Shown in pieces: positions 25,901-38,395 of a stretch of 64,000 bases of DNA (position 1 is the first letter of the stretch; each line of letters begins with the position of its first letter). Source of the DNA: Epiperipatus broadwayi (Eukaryota; Onychophora; Udeonychophora; Euonychophora; Peripatidae). A program made the position numbers and the translations under genes. Under the pieces are notes generated by a model. The model had not been told where the DNA came from. It made no database searches and saw only the letters and a program-made list of their open reading frames with translations. The stretch is from the NCBI GenBank assembly GCA_028023455.1, contig JAQFVV010000283.1, positions 682,001 to 746,000 on the forward strand, given 5' to 3'.

Positions 25901-28496
25901 CCATCTGATTTATAGATCTATTCATTTTCACTTTAAAATATTATCTATTTTACTTAATATGATTATTAATCCAAGATAATCCATTTTAAAAATTCATTGA
26001 TGACTTGATGATCCATAATTTATAAGTAACATTTAAAATATATCTTGATAATCCATTATCCTTTTTGAATATTGTTTACATATTTTGCACAGATAATCCT
26101 TAATGCAATTATTTTTAGATATTGAGCACACTTTCATAGTTTTGTTGTAAGTAGTGGTTTAATTCTGTAAATAGATTTTATTTTATCCAAAATCTTGGGT
26201 ATTCAGCACTTTATTAATTCGAAGTATAAGATTAATTAATTTATTTTTGATCTTTAATCCATTAGTTTAATAATCATGATCGTGTAGCTGATAAAGCAAA
26301 GTTTATTATTCATTAGCAAGAATGACCTTTCTTTTTTAAATCAAAATTCGTTTCTGTGGTAGCAAGTTTGAATGAAGCATATTTGATTTTAAAAGTACTA
26401 TTATTTCAAATATGTTTTTTTTATAACCGAAAATGAGATCAAAGTCATTCTCTTGAGACTTCCAAGACCAATCATTTTTTTAATAGCTTATGGAAAAATA
26501 CTTCCAGCAACTTGTTTTAAATGTAGAAAATACAATTTCTCAAAACCTATCAGCTATAAATCATTGTTATTCGATTGAAAAAAAATCCAGAAATTTGTTA
26601 ATAATGAGACAGAAATGCCACCAGTCAGTTTGTCTATTTTCATATTAGCAGTTGACTATAACAAATGAGATTTCTTGAAATTAAAATTTTGTGAATTACA
26701 TTGATAGTTATTCTGGTTATTTTGTTATAGTTCATCTCTTCTCTGGAACTATGATAGAAGTCAGATGCTCATCGAAGCACCTGCCTAGTTAAAACTTCAG
26801 CCTGCCATCAGATTGATGAAAAATGAAATGGCTATCATGAAAATTTTTGTAGATTGACTTTTTCTTTTTAATTTTATACTGATAATCATATGATGTCTGG
26901 ATGACCTAATATTTTGCATCATGAACTGGAGTTTTATCCCTTATCAATCAAATATTGAAAGAGGTTGCTATAGTTGCTGCTGCTCAAAAACATTAAAGTT
27001 AAGATTTTGTCAAACAAAAGCTGTAAATTTTCATTTCCTGGCTTTGATAGAAAACAATTTTACAAAGATTTTTATAAAAAATAAATAAATGAATCATAAA
27101 ATCTCTTAGACATTTATTTTTACACATTTTAAATTGACTTTTAATAAATAATTTATTATTTAAATATTTTTTGTAATTAGTAAATAATCGCTTTGTATCT
27201 ATATTTGTAATGAGTAAGATATATGCGATATATATTTCACACAAATAAAATAATAAATGTGTAAAGCAAGCGAATAACTGAAATGCAATAAATAAATAAA
27301 TAATTGGCTATTTGAATTTATTTCGCTAAGTACTTTCGAAGGAATACCTTAGCTATGTGCAAAGTGAATTGCAGAGTAAAACTGTTGCTATGAGCAATGC
27401 AAAGTGTATGCAAATTATGTTTGTCATTTTTTGGAAATTGCATAACACGTATCTCTTTTGTTCATCGAATTATAGTCCAAGTTAATAAAATAGGCCTCTT
27501 TAATCTTTCTCTTCAAGTTGTGTGGTGCTCCCTGCACATGACTTGAGAGTTGTCTGAAATGCAGGGGTGGTCTGCGGAAGTACTATGCTATGTGAAGATG
27601 GATATATGCATGAGGTCTGTTTGTGCTTTATTTTGCCAACTAAAACCAATTAATTTTTATTATACTTAAATATGTAATCATTCATGCATACACAAACACA
27701 CTACATATTAAATGTAATGACTGTTGATGTTACCAATTATTAAAAACATCGTGTTGCATTTTATAATCCTATTCTATTTCCACTTTTTAATTACTAGTGG
27801 TATGTACATAGCATTTCCTTTGCTTTATATAAACTTTTTTATTTTTTAATAAAAATACATAAGCATATTTTTTTTATATACAAAATTTAGAAATCTCTTT
27901 AAAAATCAGCTTATAGATCTATTCAAAAATACTTTATAATTATTATATTTCTTATAAACATTAATTTAAGAGACTATTTGAATATAATAATGACTATATT
28001 TTATACTCTTTAACTAAATGAAAGTGGTGAATACATTTGCTTAACTATAAAAATATTAATCGAAGCCAATAAAATTTTTATATTTAAATTCAAAATAGCC
28101 AATTTTACAGTGTAACTATAATTTACAATATATATATAAAGTATTTGTTGTATTGTAATCAGTTCATTAATATCAAATCTATTATATAGTAGAAGAATTC
28201 CTATCTAAGCTAAGAATATTTTTTTTAATTATAGCCAATCCAATTGGTTGATAAATGCATATGTAGAATGTATAAAGGCTATGTAATTCTGTCTAATTCC
28301 CAAGTATATAGATATTGCTTTTTAAATAATGATAATAAGTAAATACTGTTGATAGGAGCATAATATAAATAAGAGCACTATCTATATTTTTGGTTAGTAT
28401 TGAAAATAGCTAGTTCCCAGTCTTTCCTGACCTGCTTTCAAAACTGTCAAGATAATCATGTGTAAGATTTTTTTATTAAGTAATATATATATATAT
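22921..28496. other. Non-coding AT-rich interval
   Basis: More than 5 kb with no credible coding sequence or RNA gene. (AT)n tracts lie at about 24233, 24343, 24425 and 28482. At 24438 an (AT)n tract is followed by ttgcaacc, another possible LTR-like boundary. Bases 24312-24341, read on the minus strand (aaggttgccttgacagcag), match the repeat core seen at 61770. Confidence 0.5.
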
Positions 28497-30114
28497 TGTG
28501 CCAAGGCCAAATTGGCACATGTATATAAAATAATTTTGTCTAAAAAAATTATTAAAAATAAAAATCTTTCGTAAAAGAGTTTGAAATAAAAGTTAGAAAA
28601 TAATTAATTAAAAGAGGGGAGGGGAGTCTTGGTTAGAAAAGTTAATCTAAAAGTTTTATAAAAGGAAATAAAGTTTTTCTTATTAGTATTCGTAAAAATA
28701 AATAGTTAAAAGTTTCAAAATATAAATCTCTTTTCATTCGAGTTTATTAGAATAAATTATACATGTGTGTAAATGTAAGCTTGTTAATAAAATATAAAAT
28801 AAATGCGTGTATATGTGCGTGTTAAAATCATATTGAGAAAAACCCATGAAAATAAATGTTAAAATGAGAGGTAAAAAACATATATTTAAAAACACAGCGA
28901 TGGGCTACTAATTAAAAGTATAAAAACAACAGGTGTGATGGCTACTACTAATTAAACCATCTTCAAAAACATGAGATTATCAAAGGAATTTTGACAACAG
29001 ATATTGCTGGAGGATATCAAAGCAAAAACACTTTGCAGGTATAAATAGCCTTTTTTTTTATCGGACAGTCAGTGAGGACAATCATTTCAGTCTAGTCTAG
29101 AGATAACAGTGCAATTTATTATGTACTCAGAAACAGAAATGCAGTGTTAAAACCTTCGGAAAACATACGTCTTTCTCCAGCCTAAGTCAAATAAGATCAG
29201 CAAGATCTGCCCGTGAAATAATGTCTTCGTAACAGCTTGAAGAATCTCTGTCAATATCTAATTGTTTCCAATAATAATAAAAGTGAATAATAATGAAACT
29301 TCAAGGAAACGTCCCAGACAGCTGGAAATATTCTCGACTAAAGCAGTAACCAAAGAAAATGAAGTTCTACGTCCCCATTCAAAATCCTAGGTAATAATAT
29401 TTCATATTCTTATTTCTATAGTAGCCATCGCATTAATTTGTAAAACTTCCAGAGACAAGTAATTTGAACTCTATAAGCATGCATAAAATGAACTATTGAT
29501 GTGCATGTTTGTAAATGCTGTATGATTTTATAAACATCAAAAATTATTTATGCTTTCTCATAAGATATATTATAGTGTGTTAAATTAAAATGTGCGTGTG
29601 TTATGTTAGATTTATAAAATGTTTAAAATTAGTAAATGTTAATTAAAAGAAATGGTCTTTAAAACTTAAGCCTTAATTTGTTGGTCAATTCTTTTTATCA
29701 ACCCTTTTATTAATTCTTTTATCAATTCTTTCACCACTACTTTTGTATAAGTTGTTAATGATTAAAAAAAAATAGACTGAGCTAGTTAAGGGAGTTGTTT
29801 CGAGCGCTGGATTATGAGCCTACTGTCCGAATACGTTAGTCTTGACTAGCTGGTGCCCGGGGTTTACTCCGAAACAAATAAAGTATTTGGATAGTAGGGG
29901 TTTGAATCTAGCAGCCAAGGTGGGCCATGATCTGATTGTGGGTATTGTTGATAGTTAAAGCTGTCAACAATATTTCCCACTTTGCTCGAACGTGCCGGTT
30001 CGTTCATGTAACATTTATAATTACATAAGATTATAAATGTGTTATAAAGAAGTTTGAAACCAGCCAAAACCTTTGCAGTGTAAGTAAGATCTTCTGCAGA
30101 GCGAACCCGGTACA
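28497..30114 (+). mobile_element. Putative solo LTR (1.62 kb)
   Basis: Starts tgtgccaaggcc directly after an atatatatatat tract and ends acccggtaca directly before another one, giving TG...CA ends with short inverted termini (TGTGCC/GGTACA). No gag or pol and no second copy lie nearby, so this looks like a solo LTR left by recombination. A tataaata box at 29040-29047 gives the orientation. The tRNA-like text near 29795-29880 has no complete A/B box pair. Confidence 0.65.
29040..29047 (+). promoter_or_regulatory. TATA box in the putative solo LTR
   Basis: tataaata is followed about 25-45 bases on by gtcagtgagg and tcatttcagtc, which resemble initiator sequences. The layout matches a retrotransposon LTR promoter. 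Confidence 0.5.
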
Positions 30115-30432
30115 ATATATATATATATAAGGCCAGATTGTATCTATAAGCCAGATGATACCTGCAAACTTCCTCCTATTTGGAAAGATTTTTTTAAAAA
30201 ATATTTTTAAATTTAACATTTTTGCTATTGGTGGAACTTTAATGTTTATTCAAATCAGTGATTGTAGCACCTCTACAACCATCTTTCTATCTTTTATCAC
30301 CCAGTGGATGACTTGTGTGACCAAGTTGAAATGTCGGAATATCACTATTTAAAAATTTTTAACACGGATGAACCCGCAAAATATGTTTTTTATATATACA
30401 ACCCATGAAAATCTTCATTTCAACATATATAT

Positions 30433-33400
30433 TGTAACCTAGTGTTATTGACACTTGGTTTACTTGGCATTGTTTCTGCAGGAAAACAATGCTATTCTTT
30501 AAAGAAATAAAAAGATAAAATAATAATAGTAATAATTGATTAATAAAGTATGCTATTCACTCACTTTGGCATGTTTTGGGTGAATAACTAATAGATTTAA
30601 TAACTCAATGTCATTTTGAAAGAGATAACATGAATAATTTAATTGAGATATTAATAATTAGAGCAAATTAATATGGTATAAAAGCTAAACAGTAATTGAT
30701 TTTGGATGGGTAGAGAGGGGAGTAGATGAGTGTCTTATCATAAAGCACAATAACTTCTGGTAATTTCCTTTTGTAAAAAAAAAAAAAAAATATAATGTTT
30801 AAAGAGTTATACATCACTGATTGTTAATTTAATGTATTTATTATTATTTTTATATTGTCAAATTACTTTGTAATCCAGGTAAATAATACTAAAACTATAT
30901 GATTGTAATAGGTTTTTCCTTTCTTTTGTTTATGTTATAATCAAATGATTATTTTTCTGGAAGAGGTCGCTAAAGTAAAAAAAAATATATATAGTCTGCT
31001 TTTAGTTTTCAAGAAAGGAACAGTGCTGAAATTTGATAACTCAATTTTTTCATTTTATTTTGCAGAAATAAATGTAATCAAAGTAAAATTTTAATAATAT
31101 AATGTGTGGCTGAATTTTTTGATAAGATATCCTGATTTTCTTTGCCATCTACCTATTTAAAGACCTTTTATACTTAAAAATTTATTGTCTCACGCTAAAG
31201 TTCAAAAATGACAGATGTAACTAAAAAAGTCACGAAAAATTATATTATATCTAAATTAAGGAAAAGAAGCGATTTCCAAGAAAAGATTAATTATTTATTA
31301 ACTTTATGTCATTTATTGATATTTTCTTGGTATAGAAAAAAAAAATAATAATAATAATTGAAAGAAATATTTTGAAACCAAGGAAAATCAACTAGAAACA
31401 TTTTCGCGCTCTTTCTCAATATTGTCTGCCTTTACAAGTAATGTAGTTACATACGTTAAAATATGTTTTATTCACCAAGAATTGTCTGGAAATAATAATA
31501 ATGATAAATAAGATTAAATTATGCACCTGTATATTTTTTTTTAAAAATATAAAAAAGAATATAAACTTTCTCAGAGTAAATATAGGAAAAGTTATATGGG
31601 GCATTCTTACGGAGAAGTTACCGTTAAAAAAATTTATAATTCCTAAAGTATGAACAAAACCAAATATCTTAGTGACTTAATGATAAAAATAAATGATATA
31701 TTATATTATACATCAGTTGGAATTATTAAAACTTCATGTACAAGTAAATTGACTGCAGTTATTATCATAATAATCTCTCGGAAAATTGCGCATTTTCGTC
31801 CATAAGTAAGCTAGCTAATAAGTATACGTATCATCAATAAAAAAAAAATATTGTGTATGTTTATCGTCGATAGTCAAATATTCATCTATGTTAGAAGTCT
31901 ATTTTTTTTTTGGATCCCAAAATTGTAGCAGTTTAATTCAAGTAAGAATTAATCTTCAATTCTGCTATATGTTTCTTTACCTAATTTATTAAACGCACAA
32001 AATAAGAGAAAACTTTTATTTAAAGGAAATAATACCATGCGTTTATTGTTTTTAAACTTGCTTCGTGAAATACGACTGGATAAAGCTCTTCACCTGGACC
32101 AATTGCTCAACAGAAAAACATTTTCTAATGAGAGAGTATGCACTTGTTAATTAATGATTGTTTAAAACTAAGTTATAAATGATATGTATTTTTTTTATAT
32201 CACATAGATTAAAGTCTGTATGGTCAAGTGATATTTAATAGCCTTGTAATGACAAAGGTATGTTTTAATATAATTATTATAGGTTAAGTTGATATTTAAC
32301 ACGGAAAAAAAAAAAAAAATCTATAAAATATGTTTTAATTATTACATACAATTGTAGGTAGAAATTTTGTATGTTAGATATGTAAAAGAAAAATATTTAG
32401 ATATTTAAGGAGTAAAATAAATGTTGAAAATTATCAGAAGTAACTAAAAAAAAAAAAAATGCTATAACAAAATATTTCTTGTTAAAGTTTTGAAACGAAT
32501 TTATACTGTATTAATTGAGAAAGTTATTCCTAATTATTCTTAAATAACACATCCACTTTATTTAGTTTAAGATAGTATGCTACCAACTATTTTGAATGTT
32601 CCTTTATTAAAATTAAAATTATTATACTTTTATTCTATGATGTCCATTGATTTCAGATGTTGATCAAAGTATACACGGTAACATAAGTTTATTATAATCA
32701 GTGTATTTACTTATCCTGCCCAGATATAGCATTGGTATATGCTTAATATTCACATAGGTAATAATTATAATGTATTTATTTTGTGGGATGAAAAATGATC
32801 TCCCCAAAAGCTTTGTTTTCCATGAGAGGAAGATTTTAAATATAATGTTCGGGTATGTTTATAGCCGAAGTGATCGATTCTCATAGAGAGGATGATCAAG
32901 AATTTATCTAGCATTTAGTATGCTTCATTCGTTTAAATCCCAGGAGAGGATTGTATTTGGTGTGTGTTCGTTTTATGCCCAAGTAAGAGGCAAGAAACCA
33001 CCAAAATATTTTAATGTAGTAGATTACTTTACAAACCTTCGTGGTTATTCCATATTCCTCATGTGAAAATAAAGATAGCTCCACCATGGAAGGTGTTGAT
33101 TATTGTGCTTAATTTTGAAAGTTCGGGCAAGATAAAGGTTATATTGGAGGTGTTAGTTCCTCAAGATCCACTTTAGTATAAATAGTGCGTTAGTAACTAG
33201 GATCAATATCTGTATTGTGCTGCTAAATATTGCTAGTATTTGACAAGTAAATCAATGGAGAAAGTAATTAAAATTGCGTAGTTTTAAAACGCTTATTTAC
33301 TGAAGGAATATTCAAATGCAATATTTAATTCTGGTTAGTAATTAAATAATACTCATTTTTAAAATTATACGTATGAATAAAATTTGTATCATAACTTAAG

Positions 33401-34744
33401 TTAGCATTAAGTTAAATGTAAGATGGTAAGTGTAACTTCTGATAACTGGCCTATAATTAGAATAGGTTATCCCATTAAAGACCATAAATAAAGTAAATGT
33501 ATTAGAAATAAATTTAATATTTTGCGTATTGCATATGATGGGATTAATCATTTAAAAAAAAAAAAAAATAGTTAGTCAATAATTTTGAGTAAAAGCTTCT
33601 ACAAGGTTATCAAAATTTAATAAACAATGTATTGGTAATGAAATGTATTTTTGGTTAATCAGTTCATATGATTGCATACAGGAGAAGTAGTAACCTCTAG
33701 TCCATAACCAAAAGAGTATACAGATTAATGTCAGTTATATTTTTATATTTTGTATTACTATGGGATTATTGAATAAATGTTCATATATTTTTTTTTGTGA
33801 TAATAATAAATTATAGTCTTGTTAAAATTTGTTGTAGAGTCTTTTTTTTTTATTTTTATATGCTAAATATAAGTGTTTGCACAATATTTGCAAAACCTTT
33901 TCTTGAGTCCGAAATCATTCCAAATTCTTAAAAACTTAATATACCAGATAAATAAAGTTAAGCAGATCGGAATATGTCATTATATTTTAGTTTAATGATA
34001 ATTATTTATGGAGTTGAAAACTTAAGACTAAACATTCACCTTTGTATAAAAAAATATAAAAAAATGAATTTATTCCCAAACCATTAACTTTGGTTGCACA
34101 TTATTCCATTCCCATTTAATTAAATTGTCTAAGTAATAAATCTTAGTTATATTATTGTGTTGTCATGGATGATGGAAGGACACAAAAAGCACCCTTGTCT
34201 TTTTATTATTCTGACTGAGATTCTGAAAAAAAAAAAAAAAGCTGTGTTATTCAAAATTATACGTCATTATTGAATAGAATTATCATCTCTTTAAATAATA
34301 TAGCAGTGGATATGAGAGATGAAGACACATTGAATTTAAGTAAAATAAATGTTTCCTATAGCCGACCAGAATGCCAGTCATATGCGACAACACAATACTG
34401 CCGAGCATTTCCTTACATGAAACAAAGAACCCTGAGATTAATATTATTATAATTATTCTTTAAATTAATAAGTGATCAATTATTGTTGTTATTACAATCG
34501 TGGCATGGCTTAAGAGAATTGAATGTACAATTGTATTATATGAAAAGTATTTTAGATCATATTGGAAAATTAATGGATATGTTGCTTTATTTTGGTTGCC
34601 TTAACAACAACCTGTGTAAAGTAGTGTCACAAGTGCAAATAAATTAAACTAAACTAAAGAGTTTAATAAATAAATAAACTAAAATAAAATAAATTAAAAT
34701 AATATAAATAAAATAAATAAACTACTAATTAATATTGGGTTACA
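30433..34744 (+). repeat. Left giant LTR (4312 bp)
   Basis: Matches 40947-45261 base for base apart from scattered substitutions and homopolymer length changes. It begins TGTAACC and ends GGGTTACA, so the tips are inverted repeats. It contains a TATA box (33177-33184). Two short frames (31208 and 34270) recur in the other LTR, but they start or break in ways that do not support real genes. Confidence 0.95.
33177..33184 (+). promoter_or_regulatory. Putative LTR promoter TATA box
   Basis: tataaata, with gatcaatatc about 25-30 bases downstream as a possible initiator. The right LTR has the same box at 43693-43700. If this is right, U3 is about 2.77 kb and R plus U5 about 1.5 kb. Confidence 0.5.
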
Positions 34745-34746
34745 AA

Positions 34747-34766
34747 TGGCCGCCCAACTACAGGGG
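34747..34766 (+). promoter_or_regulatory. Putative primer binding site (tRNA-Lys-like)
   Basis: tggccgcccaactacagggg lies two bases after the left LTR. It resembles a lysine-tRNA primer site (TGGC...GCCCAAC) with an extra C near its start. The identity of the primer tRNA is inferred. Confidence 0.6.
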
Positions 34767-35321
34767 CCATTAATGGCTATAGCTGGCCACGAGGAATTTA
34801 GTAAATTTTCTTGAAGTCAATATTAATATTGTTTGCACTTGAATGGATTAGTTATTCATTGATTAAAAATATTTGCCAATAATGAATTGTTTTAGCCATA
34901 AGATATTATGTGAATATCTCTTATACGATCTAATCTTTTGCCACTGAAAAATAAATAATTAAGTTGTCAGTTTAGGATGTTGTGGTCTGTAGGCAATTCC
35001 ATAAAACACTGTAATGATTTTATCATTTATGATGATCTGTTTGTCTGGTCTTGTGATTGGCACTTATGCTATATTACATAATAACTAATGATATTTATAT
35101 GGACCAAGAAGCATGTGAAAAAAAAAAAAGCATATTTAGTAGTTAATGTTGGAGCTTTAGGGATATTAAATGTCAGAGCATAGTTTTTGGTGTAGATTGT
35201 TTTTGGTAGGAGAGGCATGGAGGCAGGATGTCTTGTCAATAATTTCTTATCGATAAATTTATTAATAGTTCATTGCTAATATTTCAGTACTGTTAAATAC
35301 TAAAAGAGTTAGAATTTTAAT
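34767..35321. other. Untranslated leader of the gypsy element
   Basis: About 555 bases between the PBS and the gag start codon with no open frame of note. Packaging signals may lie here, but none can be identified from sequence alone. Confidence 0.5.
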
Positions 35322-37547
35322 ATGAGTGAAAACAAAGATAATCATAGTATTTCTGAGGATTTGGGAGGATCCCAAGAGTTACAATCCCCTGATACACAGA
35401 CTCCATATTTTAGTGTACAATTAAAAGAGGAAGGGGAAGATTTGGATATAGCTAACCCAGAAGAAGCCACAATAATAAAGGGAAAACATGAAAATGAGCC
35501 AGATCAATTAATGAGAAATACATTGGAGGAATTCTTGAAAAAATTAGAAAAATCAAATAGTGAATTGAAAAGTCAGATACAAAACTCAAATAGTGAATTA
35601 AAAAGTGAATTAAAAAGTCAGATCCAAAACTCAAATAGTAAATTAGAACAATCAAATAGTGAATTAAAAAGTCAGATCCAAAACTCAAATAGTAAATTAG
35701 AACAATCAAATAGTGAATTAAAAAGTCAGATCCAAAACTCAAATAGTAAATTAGAACAATCAAATAGTGAATTAAAAAGTCAGATACAAAATTTAAATAT
35801 TAAATTAGAGAATCAAATGCAGGAGATCAAAGAGACATCTCAAAAGCAAGTACAGGAGATAAAGGACTTAAGGGAAGATTTGAGAAATCATGTAGAAGAA
35901 TCAAAATTGGCCTCTGAAAAGCTGGAAATAAGAATAAGGAAAGAGATCGAAACAAATTCTGAAAGGGCAGAAAATATGATTGAGGCTATCCAGCAGGATT
36001 TTAAAAGTCAATATATTGTATTAAACAATGAAGTACAGGAAATAAGAAATTATCAAAAGGAAACAGTAGTATTTCAAAGAGAAGTTCAGGATAGAGTTGA
36101 ATCTATTAAGGGAGAATTAGACAGTGCTAGGAGTGAAGTTAGTAATTTGAAAGAGGAAGTTAAAAATATAACTCTAGCACCTGACAATGTAGTGAAAGGA
36201 TGTCAAAGCCAGATTACCAGATTAATAGCTAAACTAGAAACTCAAGAGTTGACCCAATGTGAGATTAATCCAAATCTAGAAAGTGAGCTAAGTCAAGTTA
36301 TGGGAAAAGTAGAAAATTTTAATGATATAATAAAGAGTAATGCACAGCTATTACATAATAATCTCCAAGATGAAATAGGGGAATTAATGACTCAGTGTGA
36401 GAGTAAAGTCTATCAAAGGTTAGAAGATAAATTTGGGATAGATAAAGATGAAACTATTAACCAATTGGAACAACAGATTAAACACTTAAATGTAGGCCTA
36501 AAAGATAGTTCAAAGAGAATAGACTGTGAATGGCAGAACTATAAGTTAGAATTAGAGAGTCGAATGCAAGCTATAGACTATAATAGGGATAATTTTACAA
36601 AAAGTAAAAAAGTTGTTCAAAGTAAAGGTTTATCTGAAACTCAAGTAAAGGAAACAAATAATGGTCATAATAACCAAGTAATATCTGAGTTACATACGGT
36701 AATTAATCCAGTAGAATCAATATACGATCCATTAAATGAGGCTAGAAGTAAAGTCATGCTAGAGCCAGAAAGTAATAGCTCCATGGCCTTAAAATTCTTA
36801 AAAATAAAATTTTTTAGAGGTGAATATCTGGAGAATCCACACGAGTATCTCCAGAATCTGGAGGAGTTATTCACCTTATGTCATTTATCGGAGATAGAAA
36901 AGATTGCTATTGCCGCTAACCATTTGTGTGCAGCATCTAAAGACTGGTGGCAATCATTATTTATTAAACCAGAAACATATGGAGACTTCAAATATCTTAT
37001 GTTAGCCAGTTTTTGGGGGGAAGACCGCCAAGATAACCTGAGATATCAGATATCTCAGGAAAGATATCATGTAAATAAGGGTAGTTATACTCAGTTTTTC
37101 AGGAGTCAGGCCGTCAAATTGAAAACCTTGACAGCTTATCCTTTATCTGAGACACAAATTGTGCGAATAATTCGCCATAATCTGCCGAGGCATATAGAGC
37201 AGATCTTGATTGCTGCTGACAGACATACCATAGAAGAGGTAGTAGAAATTTTAGATTTGTTAGAGACCAGCGATAGGAATATTGATAATAGAATTAGGGT
37301 AAATAGAGACACCCATCCGATGGTGAGTAATATCAATTTCGCAGATAGGTCACATATGGGAAGGAGGAAGTTAGTTAGAGAAAAAGGATATTATAGGACG
37401 AATCCCTATGGTAGACAGAATAGCCACCTCAGTAGGCCAACAGTTAAGAGTAGAATTCTGAATGAGAATCAGCCTTCTACTAGTGGTATCCCAACAATAC
37501 CAAAGAAAAATATAAAAGGTAGTAAAAGTAGCGGGGCATTAAATTAA
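35322..37547 (+). CDS. gag: Gag polyprotein with long coiled coil (741 aa)
   Basis: Structural protein that would assemble the virus-like particle. The N-terminal 60 residues are acidic. Residues about 77-162 hold tandem copies of an 18-residue unit, NSELKSQIQNSNSKLEQS (54 bp in DNA). A long charged coiled coil continues to about residue 430. Residues about 487-645 are the capsid-like (retrotransposon gag) domain, with KFFRGEYLENPHEYLQNLEE, DWWQSL and ISQERYHVNKGSYTQFF. A basic tail follows, with a QPSTSGIP segment. No CCHC zinc knuckle is present, so nucleic-acid binding probably relies on the basic tail. It is longer than usual for gypsy Gag because of the coiled coil. The frame is intact, starting at the first ATG after the leader. 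Pol follows in the -1 frame. Confidence 0.9.
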   Translation: MSENKDNHSISEDLGGSQELQSPDTQTPYFSVQLKEEGEDLDIANPEEATIIKGKHENEPDQLMRNTLEEFLKKLEKSNSELKSQIQNSNSELKSELKSQIQNSNSKLEQSNSELKSQIQNSNSKLEQSNSELKSQIQNSNSKLEQSNSELKSQIQNLNIKLENQMQEIKETSQKQVQEIKDLREDLRNHVEESKLASEKLEIRIRKEIETNSERAENMIEAIQQDFKSQYIVLNNEVQEIRNYQKETVVFQREVQDRVESIKGELDSARSEVSNLKEEVKNITLAPDNVVKGCQSQITRLIAKLETQELTQCEINPNLESELSQVMGKVENFNDIIKSNAQLLHNNLQDEIGELMTQCESKVYQRLEDKFGIDKDETINQLEQQIKHLNVGLKDSSKRIDCEWQNYKLELESRMQAIDYNRDNFTKSKKVVQSKGLSETQVKETNNGHNNQVISELHTVINPVESIYDPLNEARSKVMLEPESNSSMALKFLKIKFFRGEYLENPHEYLQNLEELFTLCHLSEIEKIAIAANHLCAASKDWWQSLFIKPETYGDFKYLMLASFWGEDRQDNLRYQISQERYHVNKGSYTQFFRSQAVKLKTLTAYPLSETQIVRIIRHNLPRHIEQILIAADRHTIEEVVEILDLLETSDRNIDNRIRVNRDTHPMVSNINFADRSHMGRRKLVREKGYYRTNPYGRQNSHLSRPTVKSRILNENQPSTSGIPTIPKKNIKGSKSSGALN
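35554..35810 (+). repeat. 54-bp in-frame tandem repeat inside gag
   Basis: Three nearly identical 54-bp units plus partial ones (agtgaattaaaaagtcagat...) keep the reading frame and extend the helix. 18 residues equal five alpha-helical turns. The near identity suggests recent expansion by slippage or unequal exchange. Confidence 0.9.
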
Positions 37548-37549
37548 AA

Positions 37550-37585
37550 AGGACCTCGCAGGAACGTTCCTCACTTCGGGGCCCT
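37550..37585 (+). promoter_or_regulatory. Candidate RNA stem-loop at the gag/pol junction
   Basis: aggacctcg (37550-37558) can pair with cggggccct (37577-37585) through eight pairs, one of them G-U, and one mismatch. The loop holds the palindrome ggaacgttcc. It lies just after the gag stop and before the first pol ATG, in a GC-rich patch unlike its surroundings. The pol frame is open from about 37532, so it overlaps the end of gag in the -1 frame. A role in frameshifting or reinitiation is inferred; no classical slippery heptamer is visible. Confidence 0.5.
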
Positions 37586-37597
37586 ATTTTTAAACAT

Positions 37598-38395
37598 ATG
37601 GGGAACAGCATGATGTGGATTATCAATAATATAGACCTTGACATTGATTATTTGGAACCTGGCAAAATGTCTGAGCCACCTATCTTGTACAACTGTCCCA
37701 TGATAAAGATTATCATTTCAGGAATTGTTGTCAACACCTTAATTGATTCAGGCAGTCAAGCTTCCTTGTTGTCTGAAGAAACTTACTTGAAAATTCAGTC
37801 AGCTGACCAATCTATTCCAATTTTACCAACTAAGGTGATTAGGGTAATACTTGCTAATGGAAAGAAGACTAAGTTATCTAATAGACAGGTTTTTATTACA
37901 TTAGAAATTAATTTGTGCAAATTTGAGCATGTCTTTTTAATCATGCCAGGTTTGATTCATGAAGCCATAATTGGTTCGGATTTCATGACTCTAAATAATT
38001 GTTATATTAATTACAGAGATGAAACTTTTGGATGTAAAGAGGAGATTTGCCCTCTTGTAGTCAATTGTAATAGTCAGATGAATCAATTAATGACCATACA
38101 GGAGACAACAGTTGATGTAAATATTAAGGTTAAGTTGGATGGTTCATGTATTATTGGCACAGAATACTATAAACCATTTTTCCAATTGTTGTTCCAGTAT
38201 CGTTGTGTTTTCTCCAAAATACCTGGTATATTAAAAGGGTATGTCCATAGAATCAATTTGAAAGATAATGAGCCTTTCCAGCAGCGTACTTATCCTATTC
38301 CTTATCAATACCAGGCAGAGGTTCAACAGCAGATTAATAAGATGATTGACTGGCAAATAATTAAGCCCAGCCCTTCGTCTTATGTGAACCATTAG
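37598..38395 (+). pseudogene. pol: Pol part 1: aspartic protease and start of RT
   Basis: Residues about 48-58 carry the protease active site (LIDSGSQASLL) and residues about 126-133 the AIIGSDFM motif, as in retropepsins that cut Gag-Pol. The RT begins with RINLKDNEPFQQRTYPIP and YQAEVQQQINKMIDWQIIKPSPS. The frame then stops at 38393-38395, inside the first RT region. The expected text continues in another frame just after (VVKKKDGSIRVCLDARTLN), which is explained by one missing base near 38389. The frame is open upstream of the ATG to 37532, so synthesis may begin by frameshift from gag rather than at this ATG. Confidence 0.85.

Noticed and set aside
35452-35763. Minus-strand 103-codon repeated frame
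   Set aside because: It is the antisense shadow of the 54-bp repeat in gag.
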